A stretch of DNA of 64,000 nt from positions 47,290 through 111,289 of the forward strand of contig CABFPE010000615.1 of the NCBI GenBank assembly GCA_900660155.1, in the 5' to 3' direction. The notes below the pieces were generated by a model, which was given only the letters and a program-made list of their open reading frames with translations, was not told where the DNA came from and ran no database searches. The stretch is from Hofstenia miamia (taxonomy: Eukaryota; Xenacoelomorpha; Acoela; Hofsteniidae). This document shows, in pieces, positions 1 through 11,893 of the stretch (position 1 is its first letter; every line of letters begins with the position of its first letter). The position numbers were made by a program, and so were the translations under genes.

Positions 1-446
1 AAAAATTGTGAGGTACTTTTTTGATATAGATATCGATGTGTTTTGAAAAGTTTTTTAGCAAATTTTTTAAAAATCCATGAGGGCTATATACTGTTCCCTG
101 CAGATGTATTGGTTTTAACTTTTCGGAAAATATCTTCTACCATCATTTCATTGATTACTGGGACTTTTGTATTGCCCGCAAAATCCAAGAGTTCATTATC
201 AGCTTCTCTATATTTATTATATGATGTAAAACCAAAGTTGAGTGACATTTCTTCCTTTTGTGATAATTTAATTCTAGGGCTTAGTGGCTTTTGGCGTATT
301 TTCATTTCAGCATATAATTCCTCAGTTGTATTTTTTTCTAACTGTTTTTCCCTTTCTTTTTTAACATGTCTATTTATCCATCTTTTTAAGATGATTAATT
401 CATGTTTATTTCTAGCTTTTATTAATTTTCGCTTCTCTAGTAGCAA
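1..446 (-). pseudogene. LINE reverse transcriptase N-terminal part, cut by window edge
   Basis: The open segment 84-446 gives a basic helical linker (RWINRHVKKEREKQLE), then FGFTSYNKYREADNE, then VEDIFRKVKTNTSAGNSI. A stop follows, and the same frame continues with PSWIFKKFAKKL down to base 1. This is the region before RT motif 1 and the conserved G.DGIP..ILKK block. The catalytic palm (F.DD) would lie to the left of the window. The in-frame stop and the lost Asp in the G.DG motif mark it as inactive. Confidence 0.6.
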
Positions 447-645
447 ATCCTTTAAAAACTGGTCTCTTACAATTTGCTTTGACTTTCGCCGTACTTTAAA
501 TTTAATAATTCACATTTTTAGAATGTCAAAAATTCGGTCTTCAAGCACATCAACTGTGTTGTCTTTCAAACAAATCATCCCATTTCGTGTCAATTAAAAT
601 ACGTATAACCTCTTCGCAGTCTATATTGCAAATATCAAATTGACT

Positions 646-1367
646 TTAAAGCGGGTACTTAACCTTATTGTATGTTGTGAAGTTTGGTATCAGGGTTATA
701 GCCATATGGAATAAAGTATTGCTACTCCCAATTGGGGGTTCAATTTGCATTTTATAAACTGCTTTTGGTGATATATATGCTACATCCAGTTGGATTTTAT
801 TAGGATAAAACGTTGGTTCATTTACTAAGTTTTCTAGTTGGAAAGTTTCCAAAACTGTAAGAGATTTTTTATTTGCGTCACCGAGAAAAATGTAAATGCA
901 TTCTTATGACTTCTTGATATCTGCGTCAATATACAGCGTAGTTCATAAGTGCATTCAGACTTGTTTCTTTTTGGGGGTAGGTAAAGGTTTATTATTATGA
1001 CACATCCGTATAATTTAGGTAAAAATCTAGGTCTACAAATCAAAACAAGCATCTCAATATTTGGTGTGGAGATTTCTTTTAGTACTTTGGGAGTGCAAAT
1101 GCTCCATTTTTTACTAACATATGTTAATAAACCTCCTCCTCTATTTTCCTGAAAATTTGCGAGATTCCGATCAAGCCTATTAATGTAGTAATTCTCAATT
1201 AATAATATTGAATTTGGGGTATTATTTTTCAACTTTGTTTTTTGTATACAGGCAATAGCGTATGAATTTTCTACAAGGATACTCCTAAATTCTAAGTATT
1301 TCGATAGTATTCCATTAACATTGTTACTGAAAATGCTTGGGAAAGATAGCTTCGAAAGTTCGCGCAT
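646..1367 (-). pseudogene. LINE AP-type endonuclease region
   Basis: Two overlapping open segments in different frames (834-1367 and 646-852) make up a worn endonuclease/exonuclease/phosphatase domain. Visible family marks are NNVNGILSKYLEFRSIL near the start, ACIQKTKL (normally I.ETKL, carrying the catalytic Glu), the glycine run RGGGLLTYVSKK, the strand VIIINLYLPP, and near the end LVNEPTFYP..IQLDVAYIS, the PTR..LD.... region before the normal SDH. The active-site Glu is replaced by Lys (QKT), so this copy would not cut DNA. In intact elements this enzyme nicks the target for target-primed reverse transcription. Confidence 0.65.
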
Positions 1368-1373
1368 ATTGAG

Positions 1374-1830
1374 TCAATTGACAATTTGTGTATTTCCTTC
1401 ATACAATTTAAGGTTCCTAATTCTGATTTGTTTGGGATCTTTACCTTCTTCAATCAATACCCTTCTTTTCTTTAGAAGATTGTTTTCAATAATCTCTTCT
1501 TCCCTTGTTAGTCCTTGTGATATGTATAGGTTCTGAAAGGCACAGTAGTTCTTGAGGGCACTACGGTTTGCCAGCATTTTGCGTACGTCAAAGGTGTCTT
1601 TTAGTTTTACATATAATAATCTGGGTTGTTTCCTAGTTTCGTTATATCTACCTCTTCGATAGATATCTAATATCTGTCCAATACGTTCACCACCAAGGTA
1701 TTTTAATATGTTTTGCATAATTATCTTCTAAAGCATCAGTTTTGCTTCCTTTTGTGCTTTCTGGTAAATTACTTATTCTAATATCACAAAGTGCTTGACA
1801 TTTTTGTTCTGAGATTTCAATTTGTTTACA
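1374..1830 (-). pseudogene. LINE ORF1-like protein fragment
   Basis: The longest open part is 1374-1718 (114 aa), with related sequence upstream to about 1830 in another frame. It reads ERIGQILDIYRRGRYNETRK, then RPLLYVKL-like and DVRKMLANRSALKN, then ISQGLTREEEIIENN followed by a basic tail. This order (R.G....KPR.L.VK......+..L, then LTREE) is typical of the RNA-binding ORF1 protein of CR1/L2-like LINEs. That protein coats the element RNA in ribonucleoprotein particles. The protein is incomplete: no good initiator for the upstream part is visible and a frame change separates the pieces. ORF1 is followed directly by the endonuclease region, as expected. Confidence 0.6.
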
Positions 1831-1870
1831 TTACAGGTTAGCAATGAATAAATACAGTAGGTAACATTTT

Positions 1871-4800
1871 TTTTAAAAATTTAAACGTTATGAATAGTGA
1901 ATACTATCATTCTGCTGCAAATTCTATTATGATATTTTTCGGCTTTGATTTTTTATCTAGTACGTCTAGAGAAAAGATGTGCACATTTGAACTTTTAAAA
2001 AATTTATGTTAGATCTTCTTTGCATACAAAATTTTAATTAGCTTCCTAAAATTGTGGAATTACTTATATTAGGTAAATTAAATATGAACAAAAAATATTT
2101 CACAACAAAGCATTGCAAATCATAATACTTTAATACCTTTTTTATTTTTTTCAGCTAAAGACAACTTATGGCACTATGTGTCTCATCTGTACAAAAAATT
2201 TTATTTGTTCTCACTCATCACTTTGCTATACTGCTAAATTCATGTTGTAAACCAAATATGTTCTACCCACTCAAAGTGGAAATGTTGGCAGGCCTGTTGC
2301 ACATAATTGGAGAGTAAGTAAAATAAAAATTCTTTATCATATGATGTCACTTTGTGCATCATTTCAATGTTTAGGAAATATTCGATTTCTTTAGGTCATA
2401 TTTTGTATTATTTAAGCAGTTCCAAAAACCGTAGTCCTATTTAGCATCAGTTTTGTCAGTGAAACTTTGGGTATTAACCATTAGCAAAATTGAAATTGAT
2501 GTAGCGGTTTTCCCACATGACTTCTTGCAAAATATTGCCTGCTTTCATTATTTAAGGATTCTAGTCACAATCTTTTAAAGGCAACCATTAATTTTACCAC
2601 TAAAGGCAATCAGTAAGCATTTACTAAGCACGTGCTCACTCATGATGTGTCCAAACTCCCATCAATCCATCCTTTCTAGAAACCAGTCCCAATTCATGAT
2701 CATAATGCTAACTTATACATAGCAAATATTCCACTTTACTGAAAATATTAAACATCTACCAGTCACCTACTTGAGAATAAAATCAGATAGAATTTTGATC
2801 TCCGTATATATGTGAGTAATTTAGAGAAGTAATATATTTCTAATATATCAAGTAAAACAAATGCAAACAAATATTGTTCAAGATCAGTTTTTGACTAATG
2901 CAGTTTGATGCAGACGAAGTAGTTCTTAAATGGAGGAACAGTAACAATAGATATAATTACTCTCTAACTTTTGAAATGGATGTCATTGACTGTCATCACT
3001 AATAATGAATAGATATTGCTTCGGCTTCTTTGGATTTGGAAAGCCATAAAAGACCCTTGATTTAAAGTTTCAGTACTAGCCCCACAAATCCCCATGTAAC
3101 CCATGGCACTAGACTTCATCTCCACCCCACCCACCCCACTAGGTTGATTGGGTTGCCCACCCCATTGGACAAGGCTGGCTATAGCACTCTCAAGAATCTT
3201 GATTCAATGAAAAACCATGCAAAATTCAAAAATATCTTTGAAAAAGAATTCCTATAATTAATTGTCAGAAATTTATCACAGTGGTGATATTGACATTAAA
3301 TTTACTGCTAATGGGTAAAAATGGTCAGACAACATATTATACCAAAAATGTTTTTCAGTGTTCTATATACTTTTAGCAGTAGACATGATGTTGAATTTTC
3401 TTCCAAACAATATTGGGAAGTACATGATTGATTACTTCAAATTAAAAAACTAAAAACTAAAATATGAGTCACGTTTATGGGATTATGATATAGGGTAAGT
3501 AATATTTTCGAATCATATCAGAAAGTTTTAGGTAATATTTGTCACTTAATTGAAGGTTATTTTTCTGGATTCCCTGTTCATAACTAACATAACAAATACT
3601 TTAAAAAATATAGTTGAAGTGCCAATTGTGATTTGGTTTTATTTGCACTCTCTTTTATGTAAAACTAAAGGAATGTAATTTAATAAACAAAATGAAAGTT
3701 GCATTTCTCAAAATAAACTAATTGTCATCTAGTTTCTCAAAATCCGTCAATAAGATATAAGTTTACTTCAAATTTTAGGACAATTCTATAAAATTATAGT
3801 TCAATAGTTTCATAATGTAATATAATTTCTCCAATATTAGAGAACTGTGTTTGTGATTAGAATAGTTGGAATAAAGTCTTTTAAACTAGGCATGAATAGA
3901 ACTTAACAGAGTTGTTGCATTTTCATCAACAAATATGTGAGGGCAATTACGCACCTTTTTGGTAGTTAAGCCTACTGAATTCATCATATAGTTTGATATG
4001 AGAAATCAATTTAATATTTAAATTTAGTAAATGAAGAGGAAGCTAGACAGCGCTTGTGTTCTATAATAATATACATGCTTTTGATCTCACTTCAGTACTC
4101 TATAATATAGGCTGTGCAAATTTTAGCGCAAAATTGTTACATGAGCAGAACTCAAATTCAATATGTTTTCATTATTCATAGTAGTATGAATATTTTAATG
4201 CGAATGAAGAAGCTAGAATTTACATTGTACAGCTTGATTCCATATTTGTTAAATAATTAAATTCAAATATTTCATGAACAAGTATTAATTATAGTGTCGC
4301 GCATTAAATATTTATTTGTACCTTTATAGTTTTCCACTTTCTAAAAAATCGCATGGATATAAAAATTTTATATTTGTAGAAGAGCATATCAGCTTTTCAG
4401 TTTTTCAGCATGTAAGGAAACTTAGTTTTAAATTACAAAGCATAAATTTGTATGCTTGAATTAAAAATTTCCTCAGATCTGCACATCTGCTCATGAGGTT
4501 TGAGAATCTCATGGGAATAGCATAACAATCTCATGGAATATTGAAATTTTCGCGGGAATTACCCACTTACATCTTAAAGCAATTTTGCCTTTACAAGTCC
4601 GGGTTTTCACTCAAGTGAATACAACCGCGACTGTGTCGATGCAAACGCACTACAACAATCCCAAAGTAAACTATTACACTTAACGGAAAATTGTGTATAA
4701 CAAAGTTGAATTAACATCGCATCATCTAATAGATCATTTCCTGTAGAAGGCAATTTATAACTTAGTTGCTAGTGCAAGTAGTTTTTGTCAGGATTGGAAA

Positions 4801-4956
4801 CAGGTCGTTTTTGACACACCACCGGACCTGGCTCGTCTAATATTGAACCGCAAACCGACCTGATCAAAGAATGCTTGTTAGTATGATACGTACAAAATTA
4901 TTAACATAAAAGGATCAATAAAACATATGGAAATGGTTGATTTCTTAAATTGCTGC
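1871..4956. other. No gene recognised
   Basis: AT-rich sequence with no coding signal on either strand longer than chance. A C-rich run near 3120-3165 (CACCCCA-type units) and scattered weakly repeat-like pieces (for example ACCGGACCTGG near 4822) are all I see. I find no paired termini or target duplications here. Confidence 0.4.
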
Positions 4957-5483
4957 TTAACCCTATTTTACCAGGGGGCGGATTAGACCCCCTCTATGTT
5001 TTTACATATAACTCAGAGACCGTTTTTTAAGTAAACTATCATTCTATGACATTTTTGAACTTGTTCTCCAACTTTTGACACAAAACTTATGCAGATATAG
5101 TCAAAGGTTACAAATAGAGTCCTAAATAAAAGTCCATGAAAAACTGAAATTTCTTGAGAAATTCGAAAATAACGATTTTGTATGTATGTAAGCAAATGCA
5201 TAATTTTCAATGCAAAATTATAATTTATAATAAATATTGTCTATGTTTTATTTGCATTATATGCCTTTCTTTTGATTCCTATTTAGCAATATTTCTAAAT
5301 TTTGTGTCAATAATCAGAAATTATAAGAATTTGATATGTAACTAATCAATATGCTCATAATTTGCATATTAGTTATCGTATCGCAAAATGGTTACCTCCT
5401 AAATATTCCTGACATGTAAAATTTGATGGTGATCGGATGTACTGTTTTTGAAAAATTAGGGGGGCAAATTGCCCCAGAATTAA
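4957..5483. mobile_element. Putative piggyBac-type MITE flanked by TTAA
   Basis: The segment is bounded by TTAA at 4957-4960 and 5480-5483. Just inside each end is a GC-rich palindrome: GGGGGCGGATTAGACCCCC near 4974 on the left and GGGGCAAATTGCCCC near 5461 on the right. The outermost bases match only weakly (CCCTATTTTACC against TTCTGG read inward). TTAA target duplication is the hallmark of piggyBac superfamily elements, and subterminal palindromes of this type occur in their MITEs. The interior (about 480 bp) has no transposase. The ORFs on both strands here are short and not protein-like. Confidence 0.5.
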
Positions 5484-6182
5484 CTGCTAACCCAGTAAAC
5501 ATAGAACTGTCGTAACGACGTCGCTGAACGACATAATAACAGCACTAAAACGACATTACAAAACAACGTCTTTTAACAATAAAACGACAAACTATCAATA
5601 AAAATGCAGTTTTTAAAAAATTGTCATAATACTAAAATTATTCCTATTTTTAAATATTTTTTGCTAGACGGAATTATACACCGCCACTAATCCGCACTAT
5701 AAACGCCACTCAAACAATTCAATGCCTATTAACCACATTAATTACTATAATATATATGTAGTTAAACTAGCTGCCAATGCCAAATATGATATTTACAATC
5801 AATGACAAACAAGGATAGCAAATTTCCACAAAATTCCAATCAAATATTGAAGATAATTAAAACAAGTGACTTTAGTGGTGCTTAAGCAAAGTAATATATA
5901 ATTGAACAAGTGTTCAATCCGATACTTGAAATTTGACTTAGTAAATGAGAGAGTCGATAAATATATTTAAACAATAAGTGCAACTATTGACACAGCTTGT
6001 ATTTTCTCCAACAGTTTGTCGAAAATGTAGGTTTTTACTTATACGATTTGCTATAGATTTTTAACATCAATGCTTAGCATTAGGTTCTAACTAACGTTTT
6101 TGAAATTTTTCAATATAATTTGTAACATAAGTTATGCATCATTCTGAAATTAATTTTGTAAATACATAATTTAAGGCCAAAA
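5484..6182. other. No gene; half of a CCCAGTAAAC-type repeat end
   Basis: The sequence from 5491 (CCCAGTAAACATAGAACTGT) to about 5590 carries repeated ACGAC units (CGTAACGACGTCGCTG, AAACGACATTACAAA, AAACGAC). It looks like one terminus of a multicopy DNA element. No matching inverted end is seen downstream, so it is probably a half copy or solo end. The rest to 6182 is AT-rich and featureless. Confidence 0.3.
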
Positions 6183-6768
6183 TATAGCTCAAGTCAAAAA
6201 AAGTGGCCACTTTTCAAAATTTGACTATTTTTGACGATTTCATCTAAAGTTACTAGATGGCACTGGTGCAGTTAATAGTTCAAAATATTGCCAAATACTC
6301 GAAGAATATGTACGATACGCAACCTGCTTATATCCCGATTCATGGATCTTAGAACAAGATGGAGCAACCCCTCATACCACAAAATCGACAAAAAAATTTT
6401 TTACCAATTATAATATTCAAGTTATGCAATGGCCATCGAATTCGCTAGATCTAGTACCCATAGAAAACGTGTGGCAAATTCTGAAGGATTCCTTCGAGAA
6501 AAAATCCCACAAATCTGAAAGAATTAATGTTACATCTTTGAATGGCAACACCAAATAATTTAAGAAGTTAGAGTCCGTTTAATCGATTCACTTTCAAGAT
6601 GTTTCTATGCCTCTCACGGTTTGCGTGGCAAACTTGTCGAATAAATTTGTCACCAGGTTACAAGCTGAGACAATTATATTTTCAAATATATTTTATAAGC
6701 CTCTATTTTTCCTTCGTTTGTTATAAAAATGTGTTTATAGTGTGGCGACTTTTTTTACTTGAGCTATA
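6183..6768 (+). mobile_element. Internally deleted Tc1-like transposon with TIRs
   Basis: Terminal inverted repeats of about 28 bp are visible: CTCAAGTCAAAAAAAGTGGCC at the left (from 6188) against the reverse complement of GGCGACTTTTTTTACTTGAG at the right (to 6763). Both are embedded in TATA, consistent with TA target duplication. Between them lies only the C-terminal third of a Tc1/mariner transposase on the plus strand. The element is about 590 bp, against roughly 1.3-1.7 kb for complete Tc1 elements, so the N-terminal DNA-binding domains and the first catalytic Asp are deleted. Confidence 0.75.
6255..6556 (+). pseudogene. Tc1-like transposase, C-terminal fragment
   Basis: The open frame reads GTGAVNSSKYCQILEEYV, then WILEQDGATPHTTKSTKKFF, then VMQWPSNSLDLVPIENVW. 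These match the second and third catalytic regions of Tc1 transposases (QDNAPCHT and WPA.SPDLNPIEN.W). The Asp of QD and the Glu of IEN are kept, but N is G in QDG, and the SPD Asp shift to SLD is a family deviation. The conserved residues catalyse strand transfer in intact enzymes. This fragment lacks the first catalytic Asp and has no start codon. Confidence 0.75.
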
Positions 6769-6822
6769 TAAGTATTTATTATTTTTGAAATTTTATATAT
6801 ATTTTGCGAATACATCACTTAT

Positions 6823-7794
6823 TAGAGATGGAAACGGTACCCTCAATTGGCGACCATGACCACTCCGATTCCCGATCACCCTCTGACCGGTGACCAGTGT
6901 TGACAGGCCGGTACCCACATGAGGGTGAGTACCGGCTTTGATCGGTCCTCACATTACAATGTACATGTTTTGACCGCTTTGACTGGTTTCACCGTATTTA
7001 TAAATAATCCTGAATGTCTCATTGTTCAATTAAGGGCACATAAACCAAAAATCGAGACAAAGATTGGTAATCCGATGTAAATAATTATTCCGTGATTTTA
7101 GTAATAAATCTCACTCTGTAATTACTCCAAACTCGAAACAGTGATGGTGATGATCTTGAATCTTGAATTTTGGTGATCCGGAATCAAAATAATCCCGTAA
7201 ATGTAAAATTCCGTCCTCGTAGTTAATCTAACGGGGCGCTTACTCTGAAATGTAGTTGTATAATGAATTATGAAATCTTATTAGTCTGCGCCTTTACTAT
7301 TACGATTCAATTGCAATATATAACGGTAAAAGTTAAAAGGAGGGTTACAATTAGATATGGTGTTATTCTTTAAATACTTAGATCCTTACAGAACTTAGAG
7401 CTCTTATTTACAGAATTTATACCACAGAATCGACATTCAATGTCGTTACACTTGTTCAATACGTTATACACTTGTATTGATATAAAAAAGTCAACTTGGC
7501 CCACGTTAATGAATTGCATCTGTGATCTACTATTTTTTTCGCGAAACTGTACAGTTTACACAAGTGAAACGTTTTGTAAATTACAGTGTGTTTACAATCA
7601 TATTTAGGTAAATATGATTAAGGGGAATTGTCAAGGGCTTTCGCAGCTTGAGATTTGAGAAACTCCCAGAGTAAACTTGCTGACCAGTATGACCAGAGAC
7701 ACATCTCGAAGTAACTGGTTTTGACCGGTGAAGTGAAATTAAGGGCGACCACAGATCCGGTCCGGTGGTCAGTGACGAACGGCTTCCATTTCTG
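6823..7794. mobile_element. hAT-like non-autonomous element
   Basis: Ends are TAGAGATGGAAACGG at 6823 and, read inward from the right, CAGAAATGGAAGCCG ending at 7794. Flanking 8-mers TCACTTAT (6815-6822) and TCACATAT (7795-7802) agree at 7 of 8 positions, as expected for an aged hAT target duplication. Subterminal regions are rich in GACCGGT/ACCGGTC blocks. The interior shows no transposase. It lies 54 bp from the Tc1-like element, so two superfamilies inserted almost side by side. Confidence 0.6.
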
Positions 7795-7802
7795 TCACAT
7801 AT

Positions 7803-9222
7803 TACTCTTGCAGAACATTTACATTTTTGTACTTTCATGATTTCATTGGTTTACTATATTTCACTGGAATAGCCGAATGAAATTCTTCATATATGTTAGT
7901 GTTCTTCAGCTATAGCTGGTTGTTTACCGGGCCTACCAACGGCTAACGAACAACTCTAGTTAGAGAAGCTACGACACTAAGTGTTGCAAACGTCGCCCAA
8001 CACATTTACATACGTTCAGAAAAAAATATACCATATAGTACGATAGCGAATACAGTTGCAAGGTGATACTTTCAGCAAAACTAGAGCTTAAACAGCATTA
8101 TGCGCTTATCGCCGTGTTGTAAATTTCAGTGTTTTGCGAATGATTTCCCAATTTCTGATGTGAGTACTTCAGATGATTTTGTTGTTGTTAACATTCTCGA
8201 TCAAATTACTATACGGCCAAAGGGTACGGTAATTTTTTAAGATTGTCCACTACCGCTAATGAAAACGGTTTGGCCTCAAGACAATATATATATAATCTTA
8301 ACAGTATGTGATAATCATAGGTTAATTTCAAATTGCAATAATAATTTTAATTAAATATGACAATTGCACATTATTCAAAGTAACATTACTTTAGCCCTAA
8401 ACTGCCCATTGTACCCTTAAAATATCAAATAGTTGTCTAAATTTTCAAAAAATCTATCCAGACCTCAATTAGGTAATTTGGAATCCTGGGAGTTGAGCGC
8501 AACTATGGGTAAATGTAAGTGTATTCATTTTTTGTGGTCGAAAATTTGACATAAAAATTATTTGTGTGTTTGATGTACCTTAAAATATTAACTTTTTTCA
8601 ATGGCAAATTCAATTTTCCAAAAATATTAAATTTTTAATATATATATCCAGCGTTGAGCTAATAAAGCTGTGAAAAGCCCACGGCACCTATAACCTCAAC
8701 CATAGAGCTCTAAACTGAGAATTCATCGTGCCTTGTTGGGAGAAACGGAATGAAATTTCATTCGACTGGAATAACTATTAATTACTAACAGTGGTAAATG
8801 TACAAATCTACATGTATGACCTTTTATCAATGCCTTACGTGAATTAATATTTCTTGCGTATTATCTTTGCCATTTAAAGGATAGGAGAAGAAATCTTGCA
8901 AATTGTTTGTAATGCTGTTTTATTTCAAAAAATTGTGATTGCGACAAAAAACACTGTCTTTCGTCTCACATCATGTTGCTCTAATTGCAAGTGATCTATT
9001 TGTAGTGTAAATACCCTTTACTGGTTAGTTGTCAAATGACAAATGGGCCTACAATTTTGCGGAAGCTAATGAAGTAACCTATATATTGCAACACTTACTA
9101 TTTTTTATTCATGTAAAACATTGGTTGGCAACTTCCTATATGGCAATGTGAATCCAAAATCAAATACAGTAATAAGCACTGATGTCATGTCATTAATGAG
9201 CAAAGGCCTTAGTGGTCCAAGA
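7803..9222. other. No gene recognised
   Basis: AT-rich DNA. A short inverted similarity (CGAATGAAATT near 7874 and its complement near 8757) could mark another worn element, but I could not find target duplications. No convincing exon on either strand. Confidence 0.35.
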
Positions 9223-9230
9223 GTGCTAAG

Positions 9231-9625
9231 CAGAGTTACAAACGGGTGACATATTTTGACCCACAACCCAACTCGACCTGCAGACAATTGACCCATTAAC
9301 CGACCCGACCTATAGTATGTTGACACACAACCCGACCAATGGGTCAGACAAATCAGCTCTTAACCCGAGTTGTATTTGCAAGTGTTTGACCAAACTAACA
9401 AAAAACAATGTCAGTAATATTAATTTAAGAGTAGGTTTTATATAGCATAGTAGATTGTATACAAATGAAAATGCATGGATAGTTTTCGACTAATATTTCA
9501 GGGAAATCCTTCAAACAATACATTTCTCTGACCCTGGCAATTTTCACAATTTTGAACAATGACCCGACCCACCCAACTTTTCTTTGACCGAACCCGCGGG
9601 TTGAGTCGACCCGTTTGCCTCCCTG
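9231..9625. mobile_element. hAT MITE (CAAACGGGT ends)
   Basis: The left end reads CAGAGTTACAAACGGGTGAC and the right end, read inward, CAGGGAGGCAAACGGGTCGA, so the TIRs share CAG.G....CAAACGGGT. The flanking 8-mers are GTGCTAAG (9223-9230) and GTGCTAAT (9626-9633), 7 of 8 identical. The 395-bp body contains repeated CCCGACC/GGGTC words and no ORF. CAG-type ends with 8-bp duplications are characteristic of the hAT superfamily. Confidence 0.7.
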
Positions 9626-9639
9626 GTGCTAATTATCTC

Positions 9640-10640
9640 ACGACAACATGCTGGCTACATAATTGGGACAATTGAATAACAAATGTAGATGTAGATAGAC
9701 TGTATATGCCAAGGTACAAAGGGGGAAATGAGTGCTAAGTGTAAAGAAAGCTGTAGAATCAGAAATACCAGGACTAAAGTAATACGTAGAAAAGCAACCT
9801 AAGGGATCACTACTAGAGGTTAGTATCGGGTTAGCGAAGATAAGAATAGAGTGAGGGAAAAATTCATGCCAGAGAAGGATAGAGGCAGAGAGACAAACAA
9901 GGTAGAGGTAGAAAGCGATGCATAAAGAAAACTGGAGGAATACAGCAAACTTCGAGAGGGATGAAAGCAGCAAAGAACTAAAGAAGGCAGGACTAGAGAG
10001 AGAAACAGTCGTTTTGGTAATGGCGGCACAGGACCAAGCAATAAAGACAAACTGGGTGAAGAAGCACATAGACAACAAAATTGAGGTAATTGACAAAGGC
10101 AGACTATGTAAGACAGAGTTGGAGGCTGTAGATCATCTGATGGCAGGGTGTGAGAAGTTGGCTCAGCATGAGTGTTGTTCAGTCATGACAAGGTAGGACG
10201 ATTAGCACATTGGATCTTGAGTAGGCAGCATGGGTTAGAAAAAGAAGATAAGTAGTATGAGCATAAACCACAGGGCGTCAAAGAAAATGAGAAGGTCAAG
10301 ATACACTTGGACGTCGAAATACAGATTAGCAAGGTGATAGAAGCACGGATGCCAGACGTAGTAGTAGAAGAGGGGAGCATGGGAGCCGGAAGAAAGAAAT
10401 ATGATAGACAAGTAAGGGGAGATGGCAGATAAAATAGAAAGATTGTAGAAGTTAAGGAATGTTGAGTTAGTACCGGTAGTAGTTGGATCCCTAGGAGCAC
10501 TAAGTAAGAAACATAAGGGATACTTGGAGAAACTAGGATTACCGAAGGGGAGAGGTATGCAGAATGTAGTATAGTTAAGAACTGCTAGGGTACTGAATAA
10601 AGCTCTTAAACTTTTTGGAAATATTTGATTTCCAGAACTG
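9640..10640 (+). mobile_element. REL-endonuclease LINE, 5'-truncated 3' part (copy 1)
   Basis: The plus strand encodes, with several frame breaks, the C-terminal half of the same LINE family as at 58913-61085. It starts at RLYMPRYKGG (about 9685), continues through IPGLK.YVEKQPKGSLLEV and the clean block 9918-10196 (MHKENWRNTANFERDESS to CCSVMTR). It ends with VELVPVVVGSLGALSKKHKG and LRTARVLNKALKLFGN near 10605. The 9918-10196 block contains CRLCKTELEAV.HLMAGC with the zinc-knuckle Cys/His almost complete (first Cys pair reads GRLC). Truncation from the 5' end is the usual outcome of incomplete target-primed reverse transcription. Confidence 0.7.
9918..10196 (+). pseudogene. LINE C-terminal zinc-knuckle segment
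   Basis: A 92-aa open segment, MHKENWRNTANFERDES onward, aligns by eye with the minus-strand sequence at 59525-59797 (HGEYWRNTEMCDREESNKWL). Shared blocks are KLKKAGLE/KWLKKAAL, AAQDQAIKTNWV/AAQEQAIRTNWV, KKHIDNKIEV/MKHIDRKVEV, and L....A..HLMAGCEKLAQ. The family has a CCHC knuckle just before the endonuclease. One Cys of the CRLC motif appears as Gly-Arg-Leu-Cys, so the site is damaged. The ATG is internal, not a real start. Confidence 0.65.
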
Positions 10641-11022
10641 AAAATCATACTAGCGTGAAGCGGGGAAAAGAATAAGATAATATAAAAAACAAACGTTTTA
10701 TTTAGTGTTTTGAAATACATCAAAATATCTTATTATTGAATGAAAAACATCGATTGGGGAAGAAACTTTATGTGTAGATGCTTTTGTGCTTTTGTCTCTC
10801 TAAAGCGCATAGTTGACGTTCTGAAATAATTCCAGAAAGATGATTATTTTTGATATATTTATATAAGAAGTTGTTTCCGAATGTAATATCAGGAATTTGT
10901 AGTTACTTTAGCTCTAACTGCTTTCCTGTGAAAAAAGTCGGTGTCTATAAACAAATTCAGAAGGATTGTATGATTTTTCTCTATTAATATAGCCTACAAA
11001 TACAAAGACTAAGCTAAGAAAN

Positions 11023-11893
11023 AGGACTAAAGTAATACGTAGAAAAGCAACCTAAGGGATCACTACTAGAGGTTAGTATCGAGTTAGCGAAGATAAGAAT
11101 AGAGTGAGGGAAAAATTCATGCCAGAGAAGGATAGAGGCAGAGAGACAAACAAGGTAGAGGTAGAAAGCGATGCATAAAGAAAACTGGAGGAATACAGCA
11201 AACTTCGAGAGGGATGAAAGCAGCAAAGAACTAAAGAAGGCAGGACTAGAGAGAGAAACAGTCGTTTTGGTAATGGCGGCACAGGACCAAGCAATAAAGA
11301 CAAACTGGGTGAAGAAGCACATAGACAACAAAATTGAGGTAATTGACAAAGGCAGACTATGTAAGACAGAGTTGGAGGCTGTAGATCATCTGATGGCAGG
11401 GTGTGAGAAGTTGGCTCAGCATGAGTGTTGTTCAGTCATGACAAGGTAGGACGATTAGCACATTGGATCTTGAGTAGGCAACATGGGTTAGAAAAAGAAG
11501 ATAAGTAGTATGAGCATAAACCACAGGGCGTCAAAGAAAATCAGAAGGTCAAGATACACTTGGACGTCGAAATACAGATTAGCAAGGTGATAGAAGCACG
11601 GATGCCAGACGTAGTAGTAGAAGAGGGGAGCATGGGAGCCGGAAGAAAGAAATATGATAGACAAGTAAGGGGAGATGGCAGATAAAATAGAAAGATTGTA
11701 GAAGTTAAGGAATGTTGAGTTAGTACCGGTAGTAGTTGGATCCCTAGGAGCACTAAGTAAGGAACATAAGGGATACTTGGAGAAACTAGGATTACCGAAG
11801 GGGAGAGGTATGCAGAATGTAGTATAGTTAAGAACTGCTAGGGTACTGAATAAAGCTCTTAAACTTTTTGGAAATATTTGATTTCCAGAACTG
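11023..11893 (+). mobile_element. REL-endonuclease LINE fragment (copy 2, duplicate of copy 1)
   Basis: This is the second reading of the LINE fragment at 9770-10640, near-identical through the zinc-knuckle segment (11171-11449) and the C-terminal VELVPVVVGSLGALS block (about 11718). Every lesion of copy 1 is shared, so it is not an independent insertion. See the duplication entry for why it may be an assembly product. Confidence 0.7.

Larger units (their letters stand above)
1..1850 (-). mobile_element. CR1-like LINE, 5' part, runs off left edge
   Basis: Read on the minus strand, this stretch gives in order an ORF1-type protein, an AP-type endonuclease and the start of a reverse transcriptase, the standard layout of CR1/L2-type non-LTR retrotransposons. 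The RT part reaches the thumb-side motif TSAGNSI-stop-PSWIFKKFAKKL, which matches the family pattern G.DGIP..ILKK. The element then leaves the window at base 1. Several frame changes and stops show it is dead. The 5' limit near 1850 is approximate: it is where ORF1-like sequence (RISNLPES.K near 1790) fades. I see no target-site duplication because one end is outside the window. The CR1 assignment rests on motif pattern only; Jockey or L2 remain possible. Confidence 0.7.

Noticed and set aside
43-597. 184-codon plus-strand open frame at the left edge
   Set aside because: Antisense to the CR1-like LINE RT region, which has recognisable motifs on the minus strand.
7866-8785. Another DNA transposon bounded by CGAATGAAATT in inverted orientation
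   Set aside because: The inverted match is about 11 bp and I could not find a target duplication at either side.
9638-10096. Long minus-strand open frames over the LINE fragment (also 10183-10723, 11014-11973)
   Set aside because: They are antisense to the LINE coding sequence; the plus strand matches the REL-LINE C-terminus and the minus frames show only low-complexity Ser/Leu/Phe sequence.
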